Part shown: in pieces, positions 58,983-64,000 of the stretch | Layout of the letters: each line of letters begins with the position of its first letter | Position numbering within the stretch: position 1 is the stretch's first letter | Assembly: GCF_007558865.1 (NCBI RefSeq) | Contig: NZ_VLPK01000002.1 | Span: 558,001 to 622,000 of the forward strand | Source: Mucilaginibacter corticis | GTDB lineage: Bacteria > Bacteroidota > Bacteroidia > Sphingobacteriales > Sphingobacteriaceae | Direction: 5' to 3' | Length of the DNA stretch: 64,000 nt | Translations under genes and position numbers: made by a program | Notes under the pieces: generated by a model | What the model was told of the DNA's origin: nothing | Databases searched by the model: none | Seen by the model: the letters and a program-made list of their open reading frames with translations, nothing else

Positions 58983-61900
58983 ATGTTTAAGATATTTATC
59001 AAAAGGCCTGTACTGGCAACTGTTATCTCCATATTGTTGGTGATAGTGGGTGCACTCGGCCTGTCAAAATTGCCCTTAGAGCGGTTTCCTAATATTGCGC
59101 CCCCGTCGGTATTGGTATCTGCTGTTTACCCGGGCGCTAACGCCGAGACCATATTACGTTCAGTAACGCCGTCGTTAGAAGAAGCAATTAACGGTGTGGA
59201 GAACATGACCTACATGACATCCACTGCCAGTAATGACGGTACATTAGGTATTACGGTTTACTTTAAACAGGGTACCGACCCCGACCAGGCCGCGGTGAAC
59301 GTTCAAAACCGTGTTTCGCAGGCTACCAGCCAGTTACCTGCCGAGGTTGTACAATACGGTATAACCACAACCAAGCAACAAAACAGCTTTATCGGGGCGA
59401 TGGGTATTTATACAGATGATCCTAAAAAATATGACGCTACGTTTGTAAATAACTATGCGCAGATCAACATCATTCCAGAGATCAAACGGATCCCGGGTGT
59501 GGGTTCTGCCAGTGTGTTTGGTGGTATTAAGGATTATTCTATGCGGGTTTGGTTAAATCCAACTCAATTAGCTACTTACAAAATAACACCAGCCGAAGTT
59601 ATGGCCGCCATACAGGATAAAAACCTGGAGGCTGCGCCCGGTAAAGTTGGCGAGCAAAGCCCCGTAGCGTTTGAATATGTAATCAAGTATAAAGGTAAAC
59701 TTACCACACCCGAAGAATATCAAAATATTGCTATCCGCGCAAATGCCGATGGTTCTGTATTACGCTTAAAAGATGTGGCACGTGTTGAACTGGGCGCTTA
59801 TAGCTACGGTAGCGTCAATCATTTAAATGGACATGATGGTATTACTATTGGTATAATACAATTGGCAGGTTCAAATGCCAACGAAATTCAGATAGCCATT
59901 GATAAGCTGATGGTGAAATTATCAAAGGATTTCCCGGTAGGTATTAAGTACGACCAGTTTTATCGTACCAAAACCGACCTTGACGAATCAATTAACCAGG
60001 TTGAGCATACATTGGTTGAAGCATTTATCCTGGTGTTTATCGTAGTGTTTATCTTCCTTCAGGATTTCAGGTCTACGCTTATCCCGGCTATTGCTGTTCC
60101 GGTTGCTATTATCGGTACGTTTTTCTTCATGAACCTGTTTGGGTTCTCTATTAACTTGTTAACCTTATTCGCACTCGTACTGGCAATCGGTATTGTGGTG
60201 GATGATGCCATTGTGGTGGTCGAGGCCGTACACGCCAAGATGGAGCATAACCCGGGCCTTAGCCCGAGAGCGGCAACTACCGAGGCGATGCACGAAATAA
60301 CAGGCGCTATCATCTCTATTACGCTGGTAATGGCGGCCGTGTTCTTACCGGTTAGTTTCATGACCGGATCGACAGGGATCTTTTACAGGCAGTTTGCATT
60401 AACCATGGCTATCGCCATCCTGATATCGGCTGTTAACGCTTTAACTTTGAGCCCTGCTTTGGCTGCTTTATTCTTGAAGAATAAGCATACCGAGGATGGC
60501 CACGAAGCGCCTAAAAAGAGCTTCACAGAGAAGTTTTATGCAGGCTTTAACGGTAGTTTTAACTACATGACCGATAAATATATCGGCGGGGTAAAAACAC
60601 TTATCCGTAATAAATGGGTTGCCATATCAGGGCTTGCGCTGATAGTGGTTGCTACTGTTTATCTGGTAAGCTCAACAAAGTCTGGTTTTATCCCAACAGA
60701 GGATCAGGGCTTTGTGGCTATCGCTGTTTCATCACCATCAGGAACTTCATTAGCCAGTACCACTAAAATAATCAACCAGGCCGAAAAAGAGCTGAGAGCT
60801 ATGCCTTCAGCACGATTTGTGATGGCCTTATCCGGCTTCAACTTTTTAACATTATCTAACAGCCCGTCAGCAGGTCAGATCTTCCTGTTGCTAAAACCTA
60901 ATAAAGAAAGGGGAGCCGTTAAGAATATTGACGATATCCAAAATATAATAAGAGGAAAATTAGCGGCCATATCAAATGGTACCTTCTTCGTGTTTAGTTT
61001 CCCTACCGTACCTGGATTTAGCAACGTAGAGGCCATGGACGTGGTACTACAGGATAAAACCAATGGCAGGCTGGACAAATTCAGCGGCATTGCCAATAAC
61101 TTTATCGGCAAGCTGATGCAGAAAAAAGAAATTGCTTTTGCCTTTACTTCCTACAAGGCAGATTATCCGCAATTGCAATTAGAGGTTGACGACGAAAAAG
61201 CCAACCAGTTGGGCGTAAATGTTAAGGATATACTGCAAACCATGCAGGCTTACTTTGGTACTGCCCAGGCATCAGACTTTAACCGTTTTGGTAAATATTA
61301 CCGTGTAATTGTACAGGCAGATATCGCCGATCGTACCGACCCTGCATCTATCGACCGTGTATTCGTGAAAAACAAAGCCGGCGAAATGGTGCCTATCAAT
61401 ACACTGGTAAAATTAACCCGCGTTTATGGTTCAGAAACCGCGTCAAGGTATAACCTGTTTAACTCTATCGAGGTGAACGCCATACCTAAACCGGGCTACA
61501 GTTCGGGCGATGCTATCCGCGCTATCGAAGAAACCGCTAAGGAGCAATTGCCATCAGGTTTTGCTTACGAGTTCTCCGGTCAAACCCGCGAAGAGATCAG
61601 TTCAGGTGGTCAGTCAACCATCGTATTCCTGATGTGTCTGGTGTTTGTTTACTTCCTGTTATCTGCACAGTATGAAAGCTACATCTTACCGTTAGCGGTA
61701 ATACTATCTATCCCTACCGGTATATTCGGTGTGTTTGTGGTGTTGGGTTTAACAGGTATTGAAAACAACATCTACGTACAGGTAGCATTGATCATGCTTA
61801 TAGGCTTGCTCGCTAAAAACGCCATCCTGATCGTCGAGTTCGCGGTACAGCGGCGCAGGGCAGGGCATGGGCTTGTTGAATCGGCTATTGAGGCTGCAAG

Positions 61901-62198
61901 ATTAAGGTTACGTCCTATCGTCATGACATCGCTGGCATTCGTATTCGGTTTGTTCCCGATGAGTATCGCTACAGGCCCGTCAGCACAAGGTAACCACTCT
62001 ATCAGTATTGGTGCCGCAGGCGGGATGGTATCCGGTGTATTGTTAGGTTTATTTATTATCCCGGTATTGTTTGTGATCTTCCAGCATCTGCAGGAAAAAG
62101 TAACAGGTGTACCTTTTGCATTGGATAATGAAAATGACGACCATCATCATGTAAATGGCGTGCGTATACCGGCCATTGAAAAAACAGAACTGGTATAA
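58983..62198 (+). CDS. RND multidrug efflux pump, AcrB/HAE1 type
   Basis: 1071 residues, full length. Twelve membrane helices and two large periplasmic loops: MFKIFIKRPVLATVISILL at the start, SASVFGGIKDYSMRVWL (porter domain), the proton-relay Asp pair in GIVVDDAIVVVEA (TM4), Lys in LLAKNAILIVEFA (TM10), and PSAQGNHSISIGAAGGMVSG before TM12. Trimeric proton-driven exporter of hydrophobic drugs or solvents. Works with the adaptor upstream and the duct gene 18 nt downstream. C-terminal His-rich tail (DDHHHVNG) is minor. Confidence 0.97.
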   Translation: MFKIFIKRPVLATVISILLVIVGALGLSKLPLERFPNIAPPSVLVSAVYPGANAETILRSVTPSLEEAINGVENMTYMTSTASNDGTLGITVYFKQGTDPDQAAVNVQNRVSQATSQLPAEVVQYGITTTKQQNSFIGAMGIYTDDPKKYDATFVNNYAQINIIPEIKRIPGVGSASVFGGIKDYSMRVWLNPTQLATYKITPAEVMAAIQDKNLEAAPGKVGEQSPVAFEYVIKYKGKLTTPEEYQNIAIRANADGSVLRLKDVARVELGAYSYGSVNHLNGHDGITIGIIQLAGSNANEIQIAIDKLMVKLSKDFPVGIKYDQFYRTKTDLDESINQVEHTLVEAFILVFIVVFIFLQDFRSTLIPAIAVPVAIIGTFFFMNLFGFSINLLTLFALVLAIGIVVDDAIVVVEAVHAKMEHNPGLSPRAATTEAMHEITGAIISITLVMAAVFLPVSFMTGSTGIFYRQFALTMAIAILISAVNALTLSPALAALFLKNKHTEDGHEAPKKSFTEKFYAGFNGSFNYMTDKYIGGVKTLIRNKWVAISGLALIVVATVYLVSSTKSGFIPTEDQGFVAIAVSSPSGTSLASTTKIINQAEKELRAMPSARFVMALSGFNFLTLSNSPSAGQIFLLLKPNKERGAVKNIDDIQNIIRGKLAAISNGTFFVFSFPTVPGFSNVEAMDVVLQDKTNGRLDKFSGIANNFIGKLMQKKEIAFAFTSYKADYPQLQLEVDDEKANQLGVNVKDILQTMQAYFGTAQASDFNRFGKYYRVIVQADIADRTDPASIDRVFVKNKAGEMVPINTLVKLTRVYGSETASRYNLFNSIEVNAIPKPGYSSGDAIRAIEETAKEQLPSGFAYEFSGQTREEISSGGQSTIVFLMCLVFVYFLLSAQYESYILPLAVILSIPTGIFGVFVVLGLTGIENNIYVQVALIMLIGLLAKNAILIVEFAVQRRRAGHGLVESAIEAARLRLRPIVMTSLAFVFGLFPMSIATGPSAQGNHSISIGAAGGMVSGVLLGLFIIPVLFVIFQHLQEKVTGVPFALDNENDDHHHVNGVRIPAIEKTELV

Positions 62199-62216
62199 TT
62201 AAAAATACTTACAGAA

Positions 62217-63632
62217 ATGAAAACTTATAAATATGCATATCTTTTGATGATGACTTTACTGGTGCTTGGCGCCTGTAAAGTATCAAAAGATATAAAAACA
62301 CCACAAGCTGCATTGCCTGCAACTTTCAGGAATGCCGCTACTACAGATACCACCAGTATAGCCGACATCCCCTGGAAAAACTTCTTTACAGATGCCGAGC
62401 TGCAAAAACTGATAGACAGTGCCATAGTTAAAAACTATGATATGCAACTGGCTGTGAAGAATATCGAGTCGGCACAGTTGTTGGTTAAACAGGTTAAATG
62501 GAACTATGTGCCAACTGTGGGCCTGAATGTAACAGCCAGTACCAGCCGCCCGTCTGACAATAGTTTAAATGGCTTGAGCCTGAGCACTGCCGGTGTTACC
62601 ACCAAGCACATTGAGGACTACAGCGCCAATTTAGAGCTGTCTTGGGAAGCTGATATCTGGGGCAAGATCCATAACCAGAACAAAGCTGCTTTGGCTGCTT
62701 ATTTGCAAACTAATGAGGCTAAAAAAGCAGTGCAAACTACATTAGTTGCTTCGGTATCACAAGGTTATTATAACTTGCTGATGCTTGACGCGCAATTGCA
62801 AACCGCACAAAATAATGTTAAACTGAACGACAGCACATTGCGGATCATTAAATTACAATATGATGCCGGCCAGGTAACCTTATTAGCCGTACAACAGGCA
62901 GACGCTCAACAACAGGCCGCTGCTCAATTGGTACCGCAGTTTGAACAAAACATAGCTTTACAGGAAAACGCTTTACGTATCTTAACCGGCGAACTGCCTG
63001 ACAGGATAGAGCGCAGTAAAAAGTTAAATGATATCGCCTTTGCTGATAATTTATCAGCCGGTTTACCATCAGCTTTGGTTAGCCGCCGTCCTGACGTAAA
63101 AAGCAGCGAGCTTGCATTGAATATAGCTAATGCCAATGTAGGTATTAACCAGGCAGAAATGTATCCCGCTTTGCGTATTACCGCACAAGGTGGTGTAAAC
63201 TCATTCAAAGCCAGTAACTGGTTTAATGTACCTGCATCTTTATTTGGTGTGGTATCGGGCAGTATTTTACAGCCTTTGTTAAACCATAAAGAGTTGAAAA
63301 CCAATTTCGAGGTAGCTAAGATCGATCGCGAAAAAACAGTGATACAATTCAGGCAGACTGTATTGAACGCCGTAGGCGAAGTATCAGACGCACTGGTTAA
63401 AATAGACAAGTTAAAAGCCGAGCAGGATATTGCCGCCAACAGGGTAAATACCTTGCAAAAAGCTACCAGCAATGCCAACCAGTTATTTAAAAATGGTTTG
63501 GCAAATTACCTGGAGGTAATAACGGCCCAGGGCAATGTTTTACAAAGCGAATTAGAGCTAGCCACCATAAAAACAGAACGCCTTAACGCTGTGGCAGAGC
63601 TATATCGCTCGCTTGGTGGCGGGTGGAAATAA
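62217..63632 (+). CDS. Outer membrane efflux lipoprotein, NodT/TolC-like
   Basis: 471 residues. Lipoprotein signal MMTLLVLGAC, Cys acylated. Two outer-membrane-factor repeats with helical hairpins: YDMQLAVKNIESAQLLVKQV, ADIWGKIHNQNKAALAAYLQ (typical WE-DIWG motif), LVSRRPDVKSSELALNIANA (RRPD motif) and NGLANYLEVITAQ. Forms the outer exit duct of the RND pump. Last gene of the operon. Confidence 0.95.
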   Translation: MKTYKYAYLLMMTLLVLGACKVSKDIKTPQAALPATFRNAATTDTTSIADIPWKNFFTDAELQKLIDSAIVKNYDMQLAVKNIESAQLLVKQVKWNYVPTVGLNVTASTSRPSDNSLNGLSLSTAGVTTKHIEDYSANLELSWEADIWGKIHNQNKAALAAYLQTNEAKKAVQTTLVASVSQGYYNLLMLDAQLQTAQNNVKLNDSTLRIIKLQYDAGQVTLLAVQQADAQQQAAAQLVPQFEQNIALQENALRILTGELPDRIERSKKLNDIAFADNLSAGLPSALVSRRPDVKSSELALNIANANVGINQAEMYPALRITAQGGVNSFKASNWFNVPASLFGVVSGSILQPLLNHKELKTNFEVAKIDREKTVIQFRQTVLNAVGEVSDALVKIDKLKAEQDIAANRVNTLQKATSNANQLFKNGLANYLEVITAQGNVLQSELELATIKTERLNAVAELYRSLGGGWK

Positions 63633-63784
63633 TGCAATCAATGATTTATTCATTGTAATAAAGCATTTACACATTTTTATGTGTTTTTTAATAACATTAG
63701 TAAGGTTTTGTTTGGAATTTAAATACTTTTAGCTCTGCAATATATTGCAGAGCTAAAACAAAACCAACAAACTTTAACTATCAA

Positions 63785-64000
63785 ATGAAATTAAAATTAC
63801 ACAGCTTTTTAAGCGTTGCTTTATTGACCCTTACCGTAGGTGTTAGTATAGCTAATGCGCAGGTAAAACCGCGCATTTTAGTTTTTAAAAAGACACAGGG
63901 CTATCATCATAGCTCGATCCCTCTTGCCGCTCAGGCAATTATGAAACTGGGAAAAGAAAACGGATTTTTAGTTGATACCACTACCGATGCCAATAAAATT
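63785..64000 (+). CDS. ThuA-like secreted protein, N-terminal fragment
   Basis: 72 visible residues from ATG 63785, running off the window. Signal peptide with cleavage near ANAQ-VK, then RILVFKKTQGYHHSSIPLAAQ, the typical opening of ThuA (trehalose-utilisation-type, class I glutamine amidotransferase-like) domains, which in Bacteroidota are often followed by sugar-dehydrogenase propellers or cytochrome domains. The downstream architecture cannot be seen. Confidence 0.75.
   Translation, partial: MKLKLHSFLSVALLTLTVGVSIANAQVKPRILVFKKTQGYHHSSIPLAAQAIMKLGKENGFLVDTTTDANKI

Overview
This is a chromosomal window from a member of the Bacteroidota, most likely family Sphingobacteriaceae (Mucilaginibacter- or Pedobacter-like). 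That placement is inferred from the protein families (GH29-B fucosidase, carboxypeptidase-regulatory-domain secreted proteins, DUF4142 lipoprotein, FUSC protein, WbqC, large FtsX-type permeases), from promoters with the Bacteroidota -7 box TAnnTTTG and almost no Shine-Dalgarno sites, and from several families of nested palindromic intergenic repeats. I saw no rRNA, tRNA, CRISPR array, prophage or intact insertion sequence. Most of the window is ordinary core and metabolic sequence.

Layout. 1-5.7 kb: a truncated MFS permease, a nucleoside-type MFS permease, a secreted xylose-isomerase-like TIM-barrel protein, an orphan ABC ATPase and a secreted glucose/sorbosone-dehydrogenase-like protein, separated by palindromic repeats. 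5.8-13 kb: small secreted or unknown proteins, an aldo/keto reductase and a MacA-MacB-TolC-like efflux operon. 13-20 kb: two paralogous secreted proteins flanking msrA, then a very large AraC-HTH/FtsX-permease fusion. 19.7-28 kb: corA, a WbqC-family gene, two tandem LpxL-like acyltransferases with a GT2 glycosyltransferase (envelope lipid/glycan genes), an MscS-like channel, aroQ and xerD. 28-36 kb: a lipocalin-like secreted protein bracketed by palindromes, then prmC, ribD, an EamA permease, a YigZ protein, mgtE and bioB. 35.5-43 kb: an AurF-like diiron protein, an Ohr protein, a radical-SAM plus DUF4130 DNA-metabolism pair, a 1.5 kb gene-free region, an LLM flavin oxidoreductase and a PIN-PhoH protein. 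43-56.7 kb: a FUSC protein, ppc, a DUF4142 lipoprotein, DUF763, a fucosidase/SMP-30 pair, an SDR protein, a lipocalin and a metallophosphoesterase-beta-propeller fusion. 57-63.6 kb: a TetR-controlled RND efflux operon. The window ends inside a ThuA-like gene.

The least explained part is the gene-free stretch 39063-40595. It holds two diverged copies of a ~420-nt element, each ending in the same kind of GC-rich hairpin plus T-run. Over the most conserved 144 nt the two copies differ at 21 sites with no third-codon-position excess (6/9/6), so they look like paralogous structured RNAs rather than genes. Other items worth a second look are the TetR operator set around the RND operon (one copy lies exactly between the -33 and -7 boxes), a perfect 20-bp palindrome at the DUF4142 promoter, several genes whose -7 box nearly touches the start codon, the HTH-permease fusion, and the radical-SAM/DUF4130 pair.
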